Assembly: GCF_019551475.1 (NCBI RefSeq)
Contig: NZ_CP047159.1
Span: 1,116,001 to 1,180,000 of the forward strand
Length of the DNA: 64,000 nt
Reading direction: 5' to 3'
From: Prevotella sp. Rep29
GTDB taxonomy: Bacteria > Bacteroidota > Bacteroidia > Bacteroidales > Bacteroidaceae
A program made the translations under genes and the position numbers. The notes under the pieces are model-generated. The model had not been told where the DNA came from. It saw only the letters and a list, made by a program, of their open reading frames with translations, and did not search any database. Below, piece by piece: positions 42,319 through 51,485 of the stretch. The stretch's first letter is position 1. Each line of letters starts with the position of its first letter.

Positions 42319-43107
42319 TTCCCAGAAAGCTACGGCAGCCGCTGCCGACACGTTGAGCGAATCTACGTGGTAGGACATCGGGATGCGAACGACATAATCG
42401 GCTTCGGAAATGGTCTTTTCAGGCAGACCGTCGCCTTCCGTCCCCATAATGACAGCCAGGCGTTCTTCGTCTTTCAGGCGAGGGTCGTCGAGCGCGATGG
42501 CTTGTTCGGAAAGCGCCATGGCTGCTGTCTTGAAACCGTATTGGTGCAAACTCGTTGCGGGTTCGTCCAACCACGTCCAGGGTATCAGGAATACACTCCC
42601 CATGGACACGCGGACGGCACGGCGGTTCAGCGGGTCGCACGAATCTTTTGTGAGCAATACAGCGTCCATCCCAAGCGCCGCTGCCGAGCGGAATATTCCG
42701 CCGATGTTCGTCGTGTCGCTCACTCCCTCGATGACAACGATGCGACGGGCATCCTTGCACAGCGTTTCCACGTCGGGAAGTTGTTTTCTCCGCATCGCAC
42801 ACAGGACGCCTCTCGTGAGTGTGTAGCCCGTCAGCTGTGCGAGCAGTTCGCGGCTTCCCGTATATACAGGGACTCCTTCGCAGCGCTGGAGCACCTCTGC
42901 CGCGTCGCCTTCGATGTGTCGGCGTTCACACAAGACGGAGAGGGGTTCATATCCGGCGGCGAGTGCCACCTTGATGACTTTGGGACTCTCGGCTATGAAG
43001 ATGCCGTCTTCCATGTGCAGGCGGTTGCGTAGTTGTGCCTCGGTCAGCGAATGAAACACTTCCACGCCCGGGACGTTCAGTGACGATATTTCTATGATGT
43101 TAGCCAT
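42298..43107 (-). CDS. RNA 2'-O-methyltransferase, TrmH/SpoU family
   Basis: SPOUT methylase of 269 residues. An N-terminal substrate-binding part (about 1-100) is followed by the knotted SAM domain: motif 1 'EGVSDTTNIGGIFRSAAAL', motif 2 'AVIMGTEGDGLP', motif 3 'IPMSYHVDSLNVSAAAAV'. The exact target (tRNA Gm18 or 23S Gm) cannot be told. It is convergent with serS and divergent from miaA, with a minus-strand -7 TACCTTTG at 43115-43122. Confidence 0.88.
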   Translation of the reverse strand: MANIIEISSLNVPGVEVFHSLTEAQLRNRLHMEDGIFIAESPKVIKVALAAGYEPLSVLCERRHIEGDAAEVLQRCEGVPVYTGSRELLAQLTGYTLTRGVLCAMRRKQLPDVETLCKDARRIVVIEGVSDTTNIGGIFRSAAALGMDAVLLTKDSCDPLNRRAVRVSMGSVFLIPWTWLDEPATSLHQYGFKTAAMALSEQAIALDDPRLKDEERLAVIMGTEGDGLPEKTISEADYVVRIPMSYHVDSLNVSAAAAVAFWELRKHNV

Positions 43108-43173
43108 GCTGTTGCAAAGGTACGCTTTTTATGCACAAAGCGAGCAATAACGAACGATTTTTCCTTAATAATT

Positions 43174-43204
43174 TTTGTATTGTCTCGGCTTTTAATTAAC
43201 TTTG
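43174..43204 (+). promoter_or_regulatory. Promoter of miaA
   Basis: -33 TTTG (43174-43177), 19-bp spacer, -7 TAACTTTG (43197-43204). The start of transcription would be close to 43210, only a few bases before ATG 43213. Confidence 0.75.
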
Positions 43205-43212
43205 CCGTTAGA

Positions 43213-44154
43213 ATGCACGACATGATTACCATACTTGGTCCTACGGCAAGCGGTAAGACTCGTTTGGCTGTAGCCCTTGCACTGAAGCTGAATGCGGAAA
43301 TTATCAGCGCAGACAGCCGACAGGTGTATCGGCGTATGGATATTGGGACAGGTAAGGATTTGGACGACTATTGTGTTGAAGGGCAACGCGTTCCTTTCCA
43401 TTTGATAGACATTTGCGAGCCGGGAACGAAATACAATCTGTTTGAATATCAGCGCGATTTCCTTGCTGCCTACGATTTGATTCGCGGGCGGAACCGGCTC
43501 CCGCTGCTGTGTGGCGGTACGGGGTTGTATATAGAGTCAGTCCTGAAGGGTTATCAACTGTCGCCCGTGCCCCAAGATGCGGCATTGAGGGAGCGTCTTT
43601 CGGACAAGTCGTTGGACGAACTGACCGAGATGTTGCGCGACTTGAAGCGACAGACAGGCTCTGCGATGCACAACCGTTCGGACGTTGACACACCGCAACG
43701 CGCCATTCGTGCCATCGAGATAGAGATGGGAGTGCTCGCTGCCCAGCGCGACAAGGATGAAGGCAGGTGCATGGAACGGTCGTTTCCGCAAATCAACTCC
43801 GTCATTCTCGGCGTTGACATTGACCGCGAAGAGCGCCGGAAAAAGATTACCGCGCGACTGAAAGAGCGCTTGGAACAAGGCATGGCAGACGAGGTGCGCA
43901 GCCTCTTGGATGAAGGAATCTCTCCTGAAGACTTGACGTATTACGGGTTGGAATATCGCTATGTCACGGAATATGTCACGGGAAAAATCACCTTCGACGA
44001 GATGTTCCAGCGGTTGGAGATTGCCATCCACCAGTTTGCCAAGCGGCAGATGACGTGGTTCCGGGGAATGGAACGGCGTGGATTCACAATACATTGGATA
44101 GACGCCATGTTGCCGATGGACGAGAAAATAAGTCAAGCCCTTTCATATATATAA
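43213..44154 (+). CDS. miaA: tRNA dimethylallyltransferase
   Basis: Adds the isopentenyl group from DMAPP to A37 of tRNAs reading UNN codons. P-loop GPTASGKT near the N-terminus, 'ISADSRQVYRRMDIGTGK' (general base Asp region), 'LLCGGTGLYIES', and the C-terminal 'YYGLEYRYVTEYVTG' and 'QFAKRQMTWFR' segments. About 313 residues. The start may be ATG 43213 (MHDMITILGP) or 43222 (MITILGP); the promoter leaves a 2-4 or 11-13 nt leader. The next gene follows after 13 bp. Confidence 0.93.
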   Translation: MHDMITILGPTASGKTRLAVALALKLNAEIISADSRQVYRRMDIGTGKDLDDYCVEGQRVPFHLIDICEPGTKYNLFEYQRDFLAAYDLIRGRNRLPLLCGGTGLYIESVLKGYQLSPVPQDAALRERLSDKSLDELTEMLRDLKRQTGSAMHNRSDVDTPQRAIRAIEIEMGVLAAQRDKDEGRCMERSFPQINSVILGVDIDREERRKKITARLKERLEQGMADEVRSLLDEGISPEDLTYYGLEYRYVTEYVTGKITFDEMFQRLEIAIHQFAKRQMTWFRGMERRGFTIHWIDAMLPMDEKISQALSYI

Positions 44155-44167
44155 ATAATGTATAGCA

Positions 44168-45103
44168 ATGAGTAGCAGTATCGACAAGAAGTGGGGAATC
44201 ATCTATTGCCCGAAAAATGCCTTCCGTCCGCAGAAACGATGGGAGAAGATAGAAAAGAGCCTTCGTGCGCACGAAATCGACTTCGATTTGGTGCAAAGTG
44301 AAAACTCCGCAGGTGTGGAACGCCTTGTGACCATGATGATTAACAATGGCTACAAGACGTTGGTAATCGTCGGCGGCGACTCTGCTTTGAACGATGCGGT
44401 GAACTGTCTGATGCAGGCGGAAAAGTCGGTGCGTGAGAGCATCGCACTCGGAGTTATTCCAAACGGTTCAATCAACGACTTTGCCAAGTTCTGGGACTTC
44501 AAGGAGAGCGAAGTCGAGCAGACCGTCGCGTGGTTGAAGAAACACCGCACGAGGAAGATAGACCTGGGATGTATCCGATATACGAACAAGAACAACGAGC
44601 GTTGCCACCGCTATTTCCTCAACAGCATGAACGTCGGGCTGGTGGCTGCGGTGATGAATCTTCGCCGTAAGACGCGCGGATATTTCGGTTCGAAGACGCT
44701 TTCGTTCATCCCCTCATCGCTGATGATGATTTTCCAGCGACTGGACTATAAGATGAAATTGCGAATCAATTCCGATACCATCAACCGGAAAGTCATGGCG
44801 GTGTGTGTCGGCAACGCTACGGCATACGGCATGACCCCCAATGCCGTTCCCTATAATGGCTTGTTGGACGTCTCTGTCATATCCCATCCGGAGATGACCA
44901 AGCTGATAGAGGGCTTCTATCTGCTGTATAACGGAAAGATATTGAACCACAAAGACGTGCACCCTTACCGCACGCGCGAGGTCTATTTCGACAAGGCAGA
45001 GCGCGCAATGGTCAGTCTTGACGGAAGACTGTTGGCGACACCGGTCGGACCGTTCAAGGTGACAGTAGAGCAGGAGGTCATCAATTTCCTCATACCGGGA
45101 TAG
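44168..45103 (+). CDS. Diacylglycerol kinase family lipid kinase (YegS/DgkB-like)
   Basis: 311 residues. The catalytic loop is 'IVGGDSALNDAVNCLM', a variant of the GGDGTxxEV motif with Ser and Asn in place of the usual Gly-Thr and Glu; 'LGVIPNGSINDFAKFW' matches the second motif. The C-terminal beta domain is present. It probably phosphorylates diacylglycerol or a similar lipid at the inner membrane, although the altered loop may change the substrate. Co-transcribed with miaA. Confidence 0.82.
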   Translation: MSSSIDKKWGIIYCPKNAFRPQKRWEKIEKSLRAHEIDFDLVQSENSAGVERLVTMMINNGYKTLVIVGGDSALNDAVNCLMQAEKSVRESIALGVIPNGSINDFAKFWDFKESEVEQTVAWLKKHRTRKIDLGCIRYTNKNNERCHRYFLNSMNVGLVAAVMNLRRKTRGYFGSKTLSFIPSSLMMIFQRLDYKMKLRINSDTINRKVMAVCVGNATAYGMTPNAVPYNGLLDVSVISHPEMTKLIEGFYLLYNGKILNHKDVHPYRTREVYFDKAERAMVSLDGRLLATPVGPFKVTVEQEVINFLIPG

Positions 45104-45129
45104 CATCCTGTGTTTTGCCAACTTGCTGC

Positions 45130-45350
45130 TTCTGCATATTTATGCATAAGTGGGGCTGTTGGTGTGTGTTTTGTAAACCACTGAATTTCAGAACGTTAGG
45201 ATGGGCTTTCCAAAAGTGCCACTTTCGCACTCCAAAAGTGGCACTTTCAGGAGGTGAAAGGGGAACTTTTGCAAGCTAAAAGTGGCACTTTTGGAAAGTG
45301 AAAGTTCAACTGCATATTTATACGCCCTTTTCCGTATGTTTATACAAGGG
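45130..45350. repeat. Intergenic repeat element type B, copy 2 (with 22-bp array)
   Basis: Partner of 35125-35362. AAAG cores have G at 45216, 45238, 45260, 45282 and 45304, exactly 22 bp apart. Cores are AAAGTGCCACTTT, AAAGTGGCACTTT, AAAGGGGAACTTT (symmetry broken), AAAGTGGCACTTT and a half unit AAAGTTCAAC. The conserved end CGCCCTTTTCCGTATGTTTA follows. The 45104-45443 gap holds this element and nothing else visible. Confidence 0.85.
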
Positions 45351-45443
45351 CTGTCGTTCTCCAAAAATAGCACTCCCGTCAACCAATTCCGTGCGACTTT
45401 GGTTGATGAAAGTTCAGCTGTCGGATGACGAAGCGAGTGAGTC

Positions 45444-48400
45444 CTATTCTTGTTTGAGGGAATCTGCCGGCATTTCCGGTATGCTGTCGGGTGTGGCTTG
45501 CGATGTCTTTTTCTTCTTCCGTCCGAACAAATCACGGAAATTGTTGAAGTCTTTTTTGATAATAAGACCGATGCCCTGCGTGTTGAGTGAACTGCGTGTG
45601 AAATAGCGGTCGTTTGTCTGGTTGTAAACCTTGACGGCAAGGTTGCCATTGGGGAAGAGCAGGTAGCGGATATCGAAGTCACCGATGAACGAAGTGGTGG
45701 CGTTGGGGTTGTCGCGGTAGCCGAACTGTCCGTTGATGAGCAGTCGGTTGTTGAGCAGTCGTCCGGACAGGATGCCCTCATATTCGGCGTTGTTCCATCC
45801 TTCCGTTCCGGTCGAGATGTTGGCTCCGAAGTTCCAGTTGCTGTTGTTCACCACACTTCCCAAGACCGTATTGATTTGCTGGCTGAGTGTTCCGCTGAGC
45901 AGACTTTGCATGGCGAGACTTGCCTGGCTGGGAGAGGTGCCGTCTTGGTTGGCGTTGTTGGCACCCTGCGTGTAGAAGCGTCCGATGGTCAGGAGGTAAA
46001 TCACTTGCTGGTTGAGTTCCTCTTCGCTGTTGATGAGCGAGCGCACCATCTGTTGCGCATCGCTGCTGACGGTTGGCAGTTGGAGGTCGAAGTCGGCTTT
46101 GGGTGCACTTGGCGTTCCGGTGATGTTCATCAGGCAGTTGACACGGATGTTGTTGGATGAGAACGAGCGTCCGATGTTGAGGTCGGAGAGACTGACGCCA
46201 TTGATGGTGTGGGCGGCTTGAAGGTTGAGTGTCGCTTCGTAGGGGTCGCCACCGAAGACGATGGTTCCGCCTTCTTGGAATTCAAAGTCTTTCTTGATGA
46301 TGTTTTGTATGGTCATCTTATACACCCCGTGGTCGATGATGTAATTGCCGAAAATGTCGAAGCTTCCTTTATTGAAATAGGTGGCTCGGAGCACGCCATT
46401 GCCGTGCAGGTCGATATAGTCGCCGCTCTCTTCGTTCATGATGAGGCGGAGTGTCAGGTCGGGTGTGGTGTTGATGAGGAAGTTGATGTGGAGGTTGGTT
46501 GGGATGGATATGTTTTGCGACGTGGTAGCCGTTTCCGTCTCCTCTTTCGCGATGGCAATCTCCAGCGGTTTGTAGAAAAGCGGATTCTTCTCCGTGACGT
46601 CATGCCAATGGATGAACTCTTGCTTCTTTACGGCATTGGGACTGTCCGCATTATATTTGATGATGGAATTTTCTTGTGGCGTCGCCTCGATATCGAGTAC
46701 GACCTCGTTGGTCTGGTTGCTGATGTGGCAGGTGCCTGTGGCATAGACCGTTCCGCAGAAGCTGTCATCGCCGAAGTCTTTGACGTCGAATGCCAGCACG
46801 TTGTCAGCCTCGATGTTGAGGTCGTATATCCAGTTTTTGAGGCATGTGTGGTAGATATCTCCGTTGACGACGGCGAGATGTTTGTTCTTGTCGAACACGC
46901 TGTCTGCGCGGAAGATGAGGTGGTCGGGCAGAAGGCGTATCGTATCGTTGTGCAGGGTGTATGTCGTGTTGAGGGGTTCTATGCCGACATCTCCGTTAGC
47001 CACGACTTCCCCTTCGATGTTAATGTTCTTGAGTGGTCCGAAGATGCGGAGGCTTCCTGTTGCCCGCGCATCCATCTTGTGCATGACGCCCTTCAAGTAG
47101 TTCTCCAGAAATTCAATCCTCGTGTTGTTCAAGTCGCAGTTGAGGGTGAGGATTTCCGGCGTAAGGGCAATGTCTCCGTTGATGAGTGTCTGCCCCAGCG
47201 GACCATCGTCTGCCACACCGTGGATGTTGATGGTGTTGTCGGTCTTGTTCCAGTCGGCGGTTGCGCGCAATGCTCCCAGCCTTCCATCTACGAAGGTGAA
47301 GTCCTCTATGCTTAGCGCAGCGTTTGCTGTAGTGTTCGCAAAGACCGATGCGAGCGTGGCTTTCCCTGAGGCACTTCCCCCGAAGAACACGTCATCCACG
47401 TTGAGAATGTCGGAGAAGAAACCGATATCAACGTTCTTCAGGTCAATGTTGACTGTGTCTTGTATCTCTGTTGTGGCTATTCCCGAAACGATGACGTGCT
47501 GTTCTCCGTTCTGGATGGCGAAATGGTCGATGATGAGATGTTTGTCGCTGTAAACGATATCCGAAGGCTCCACGTTCCACGTCGCTTCGTTGACCGACAA
47601 CTGGGAGGGGTGTATGATGGTGTGGGCTGCGGGCTGTCCCTGTTCGTTCCTGAAGAATTGTGTCTCAGTAGAAATGACACCTTTCAGGTGGCGCAGTTCG
47701 TCATGGTTGTCCAGGATGAAATCAGCTTTGGTATTGTTCTCGGCAGCTTTGGCAGATATCGCAAAGTCGAAGAAATTGCCGTTGCTCATCAGTTTTTTTG
47801 TCGAGCCGTCCAGTTTCAGCGTGTCGTCAACGGTTTTCAGAACGATTTCCGTTTGGTTGTACTGGTTGTCGTTGTATGTAAACTCGGGCAGGATGCACGT
47901 CAAGTCCACCGCCTTCTTCTCATCGTTGATAGAAGCGTTGACGGTCATCGGGCGTTTGAGTTGTAGGTCGATGTCGAAGAATGCTTTCAGCCAGTCGGTC
48001 TTTGTGATGTTGGCATTGAGCGAGAGCTGGTTGGGTCGTATGTTTTTTGTTGCGGGAAGTCCCGGCAGGGTGGGGAGCTTGTCTTTGATGGCGTTGGTAA
48101 TGCTGTGTGCCAAAGTGCTGTAATCGTAGTCGCCGACAATCTGTATGTTGCCGAAGTCGCCATGAATGTCGATGTTCTGGTTGCCACGCTCAGAAAGACT
48201 TTCTATGATCAGTTGCTCCATCTGGTACTGTTCTTCCGGCGATTGCAATGTGAAATTGTTCAGTTCAACCCTTCCGGTCAACTTGTTGAGCGACTTTCCC
48301 TGAAGGTTGATTTTCGTGTCGAAGCTCACTTTTGCGGTATTCCATTTCTTGTCCAGACGGAGAATGGCAGCGTTAAACTGGTGAACCTTCGCCGTAAGGT

Positions 48401-49895
48401 TGGCTTCCGGAATCTTGGAAGAGAAGTCAATCGTTCCGTCCATGCTCGCAGAGCCGTTCTCATCGTTGATGGAGAACTTTCCGGCAAAAGCCTGATTGTG
48501 ATAGACACCGTCGATGTCGATATTCTTGTAGGTATTGCCCTCGTAGTCGAACCGGCTGACATCTCCTTTCAGCTTGAAATCATTCCTCTTCAAATCGCCT
48601 TCTATGTTCATCTGGGTGGCAAGCGTTCCGAGGCGTTGGTCGTTGAGTAGCTCCCGGAGATTGATGCCGTCTGTCGATATCTTGGCGCTGAGCAGGTTGC
48701 CTCGCAGTTTCAGGTCGGCATTGGTTTTTCCGATGTCCGTCTGCAAGATGCCGTTAAGTGCCAGGCTGTTTCCGTCCCGATTGCTGATTTCGCCTTGATA
48801 GTTGACTTTCCCGAGCGACGCTATCTGCGCAGGGGCTGAGGGCACAAATTCTTTCAGCAAGCGTGAGTTGACCGATAGTTGACGGATGTTTGCATACCAT
48901 TTGGGAGTCGTGTTCAACTGGTTGGCGTAGCCATTTCCCTGAAGCTTTAATTCTCCGTCTTTCGACGAAAGTGCCATTTGTGCTATCTGAATGCCATCTT
49001 TATCACCGCTAAATGTGCCGGATAGGGTCAGGGAAGAGGGTAGCAATTGTGGATTCACATAGTTTCGGAGGAGTGGCTTCAAGTCATCGGTGCCGATTTC
49101 CGATGGGTTGATTCTTCCGTTGAACGACTTTTTGGTGGATAAGGATTGTGCTGTGAGTTCAGGAATCTGGATATGGCTGTGTGGTAGTTTTATTTCCAGA
49201 TTCCGGAGCTTTGCGTCTTGATTCGCCACCGACAGTTTGAAGATGATGTTCTGCACGTCCAGTCCAGCTTGTTCCTTGAATGCCAGTCGCTTGACCTTGA
49301 GTGACAGCGAATCGTCTGAAAGTTGGTCAAGCGTAAGGTGTGCGCTTAGTGCGTTGACGTGAATGTGTTTCGGGTTGAAGATGCCTGTGGTTTGCGGGGC
49401 ATCAAGTTGGTCGTATTTGATGTTGCCGTGTCTGATAACGAGCGAGTTGATGTGAATCTCTGTCTTCTTTTCCTCGTCCGTTTCCTTAGACTTGAGCGAG
49501 TCGAGCATGAATTGGAAATTGGGCTGACTCGCTGCATCCTTTTTATATAAGGTGGCATGGAGTCCGAAAATCTGTGCCGACGAAATGTCAACCGTACCCT
49601 TTATCAATGCGATGAGATCCAGTTTGGCTGAGAGTCGGGAAGCGCTGAGCATCTTTTTGTGTTGCTGGTCTTTGATGACGACATCGTCGATGACGAGGCG
49701 GTTCAGAAAGCCAAAGCTGACTTTCCCGACCTTGACTTCAGTGCCCAGCTTGTCGGATAGCGTGCTCTCAATCCTGTTTCCTATAAAACGTTGTACGGCA
49801 GGTATTTGTATGGATATCATCAACAAAAGGTATGAACCGATGAGGGTCCATAATGCAATGTTGATGATGCGTTTGATTCGACTTAATTTCTTCAT
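45444..49895 (-). CDS. tamB: TamB-like translocation and assembly protein (DUF490/AsmA-like)
   Basis: 1483 residues, anchored by one N-terminal helix (about 12-31, 'IINIALWTLIGSYLLLMISI') with the rest in the periplasm as a very long beta-rich groove. The C-terminal third has the DUF490 pattern ending in 'NQTNDRYFTRSSLNTQGIGL'. TamB bridges inner and outer membranes and carries phospholipids and/or helps outer-membrane protein assembly. No TamA-type BamA homologue is adjacent. It is divergent from the nqr operon and has a well-formed promoter. Confidence 0.87.
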   Translation of the reverse strand: MKKLSRIKRIINIALWTLIGSYLLLMISIQIPAVQRFIGNRIESTLSDKLGTEVKVGKVSFGFLNRLVIDDVVIKDQQHKKMLSASRLSAKLDLIALIKGTVDISSAQIFGLHATLYKKDAASQPNFQFMLDSLKSKETDEEKKTEIHINSLVIRHGNIKYDQLDAPQTTGIFNPKHIHVNALSAHLTLDQLSDDSLSLKVKRLAFKEQAGLDVQNIIFKLSVANQDAKLRNLEIKLPHSHIQIPELTAQSLSTKKSFNGRINPSEIGTDDLKPLLRNYVNPQLLPSSLTLSGTFSGDKDGIQIAQMALSSKDGELKLQGNGYANQLNTTPKWYANIRQLSVNSRLLKEFVPSAPAQIASLGKVNYQGEISNRDGNSLALNGILQTDIGKTNADLKLRGNLLSAKISTDGINLRELLNDQRLGTLATQMNIEGDLKRNDFKLKGDVSRFDYEGNTYKNIDIDGVYHNQAFAGKFSINDENGSASMDGTIDFSSKIPEANLTAKVHQFNAAILRLDKKWNTAKVSFDTKINLQGKSLNKLTGRVELNNFTLQSPEEQYQMEQLIIESLSERGNQNIDIHGDFGNIQIVGDYDYSTLAHSITNAIKDKLPTLPGLPATKNIRPNQLSLNANITKTDWLKAFFDIDLQLKRPMTVNASINDEKKAVDLTCILPEFTYNDNQYNQTEIVLKTVDDTLKLDGSTKKLMSNGNFFDFAISAKAAENNTKADFILDNHDELRHLKGVISTETQFFRNEQGQPAAHTIIHPSQLSVNEATWNVEPSDIVYSDKHLIIDHFAIQNGEQHVIVSGIATTEIQDTVNIDLKNVDIGFFSDILNVDDVFFGGSASGKATLASVFANTTANAALSIEDFTFVDGRLGALRATADWNKTDNTINIHGVADDGPLGQTLINGDIALTPEILTLNCDLNNTRIEFLENYLKGVMHKMDARATGSLRIFGPLKNINIEGEVVANGDVGIEPLNTTYTLHNDTIRLLPDHLIFRADSVFDKNKHLAVVNGDIYHTCLKNWIYDLNIEADNVLAFDVKDFGDDSFCGTVYATGTCHISNQTNEVVLDIEATPQENSIIKYNADSPNAVKKQEFIHWHDVTEKNPLFYKPLEIAIAKEETETATTSQNISIPTNLHINFLINTTPDLTLRLIMNEESGDYIDLHGNGVLRATYFNKGSFDIFGNYIIDHGVYKMTIQNIIKKDFEFQEGGTIVFGGDPYEATLNLQAAHTINGVSLSDLNIGRSFSSNNIRVNCLMNITGTPSAPKADFDLQLPTVSSDAQQMVRSLINSEEELNQQVIYLLTIGRFYTQGANNANQDGTSPSQASLAMQSLLSGTLSQQINTVLGSVVNNSNWNFGANISTGTEGWNNAEYEGILSGRLLNNRLLINGQFGYRDNPNATTSFIGDFDIRYLLFPNGNLAVKVYNQTNDRYFTRSSLNTQGIGLIIKKDFNNFRDLFGRKKKKTSQATPDSIPEMPADSLKQE

Positions 49896-49956
49896 CCTTT
49901 CGGTCGGTCTCCATCATTAGGAAACGCTTTTCTTCCATTATTTCAAATAGCCACTG

Positions 49957-49987
49957 CAAAGATAATGCAAAGCCTTTGAAGTGCAAA
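49957..49987 (-). promoter_or_regulatory. Promoter of tamB
   Basis: Minus strand -7 TATCTTTG (49957-49964) and -33 TTTG (49984-49987), 19-bp spacer; 61 bp before the start codon. Confidence 0.72.
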
Positions 49988-50044
49988 ATAATTTAAGTTA
50001 TTTTACCGAAACGCTATTATTGTCATTTGAAAATGCCTCATTTT

Positions 50045-50076
50045 TTTGTCAACGTCCTTATTTTTTAGTAAATTTG
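50045..50076 (+). promoter_or_regulatory. Promoter of the nqr operon
   Basis: -33 TTTG (50045-50048), 20-bp spacer, -7 TAAATTTG (50069-50076), 38 bp before nqrA. Confidence 0.8.
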
Positions 50077-50114
50077 CACCCAATATCGTGAACGAATACT
50101 AGTATTTAAATATT

Positions 50115-51458
50115 ATGGCGAATGTGATAAAATTGCGTAAAGGTCTGGATATCCGTTTGAAGGGAACAGCCGATATGCGTAAGATTCAGCCAGCATTTTC
50201 AGATGATTTTGGTTTTGTGCCTGACGATTTCGTCGGTGTGAAGCCAAAGGTTGTTGTTGATGTTGGAGACCGTGTGCTGGCAGGTGATGCCTTGTTTGTC
50301 AACAAGCGTTTCCCTGAAGTGAGATTTGCATCTTCTGTAAGTGGCGTTGTCACGGATGTGGTGCGTGGCGAACGCCGGAAAGTTTTGTGTGTAAAGGTGA
50401 AGGCAGACAAGGAACCGGAATTCCGTGATTTCGGAAAAATGAATCTCCCGGAGATGGACGGAAATGCTGTTTGCCAGAAACTGATGGAAGCAGGTTTGTT
50501 CGGCTATATCAATCAGTTGCCTTATGCCATCTCAGCCGAGCCGACAGTGCAGCCCAAAGCTGTTTTCGTAAGTGCATTGCGTGACATGCCTTTGGCAGCA
50601 GACTTTGAGTATGAACTGCAAGGAAATGAAGCAGATTGGCAAGCAGGATTGACGGCGCTGTCTAAGATTGCCAAGACCTATCTGGGCGTCGGTGCGCGAC
50701 AAACCTCAGCCGCTTTATTGAACGCAAAAGATGTCGAGGTCACAGTCTTCGACGGTCCCTGCCCGGCTGGTAATGTCGGCGTTCAGGTGAATCATCTTTC
50801 TCCCGTCAATAAGGGCGAGGTGGTATGGACCGTCGCTCCGACAGCCGTCATCTTCATCGGTCGTCTCTTCAATACGGGCAAAGTGGATCTGCGTCGCACG
50901 ATAGCCATTGCAGGCAGCGAGGTGAGCGAGCCTGCTTATGCTGATGTGTTGGTTGGTCAGCGCATCAGCACCGTGTATGAGCCGTCAGGCGAGCATGTCC
51001 GTCTCATCAAGGGCAATCCCCTGACAGGAATGAAAACGACGGCTGAAGATTATATCGGTGCAAACACTTCCGAGATAACAGCGATACCTGAGGGCAATGA
51101 CCGTGACGAGATGTTCGGCTGGATACTTCCCCGAACAAAAGATTTCTCGACAAACAGGAGCTATTTCAGTTGGCTGTGCGGAAAGAAAAAGGAATATACG
51201 CTGGATGCTCGCGTGAAAGGCGGTGAGCGTCACATGATTATGAGCGGTGAATATGACCGCGTGTTCCCGATGGACATCTATCCTGAATATCTGATTAAGG
51301 CAATCATTGCCGGTGATATTGATAGGCAGGAACAATTGGGTATCTATGAAGTAAGTCCGGAAGATTTTGCGCTGGCAGAGTTTGTGGACTCCTCGAAATT
51401 GGAGTTGCAGCGGATAGTTCGCGAAGGTCTGGACATGTTGCGTAAAGAAAATGCTTAG
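50115..51458 (+). CDS. nqrA: Na+-translocating NADH:quinone reductase subunit A
   Basis: Peripheral cytoplasmic subunit of Na+-NQR, 447 residues, beginning 'MANVIKLRKGLDIRLKG' as in other Bacteroidetes. It contains the biotin-like and barrel-sandwich regions with 'VDVGDRVLAGDALFVNK' and the long C-terminal domain. First gene of the six-gene nqr operon, which oxidises NADH, reduces menaquinone and exports Na+. Confidence 0.95.
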   Translation: MANVIKLRKGLDIRLKGTADMRKIQPAFSDDFGFVPDDFVGVKPKVVVDVGDRVLAGDALFVNKRFPEVRFASSVSGVVTDVVRGERRKVLCVKVKADKEPEFRDFGKMNLPEMDGNAVCQKLMEAGLFGYINQLPYAISAEPTVQPKAVFVSALRDMPLAADFEYELQGNEADWQAGLTALSKIAKTYLGVGARQTSAALLNAKDVEVTVFDGPCPAGNVGVQVNHLSPVNKGEVVWTVAPTAVIFIGRLFNTGKVDLRRTIAIAGSEVSEPAYADVLVGQRISTVYEPSGEHVRLIKGNPLTGMKTTAEDYIGANTSEITAIPEGNDRDEMFGWILPRTKDFSTNRSYFSWLCGKKKEYTLDARVKGGERHMIMSGEYDRVFPMDIYPEYLIKAIIAGDIDRQEQLGIYEVSPEDFALAEFVDSSKLELQRIVREGLDMLRKENA

Positions 51459-51485
51459 GAATTGAATGATAAACGATTAGAACTT

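Noticed and set aside
46209..47315. 368-codon frame opposite tamB
   Set aside because: Antisense to a long conserved gene; Val/Glu/Asp/Phe-rich composition typical of shadow frames.
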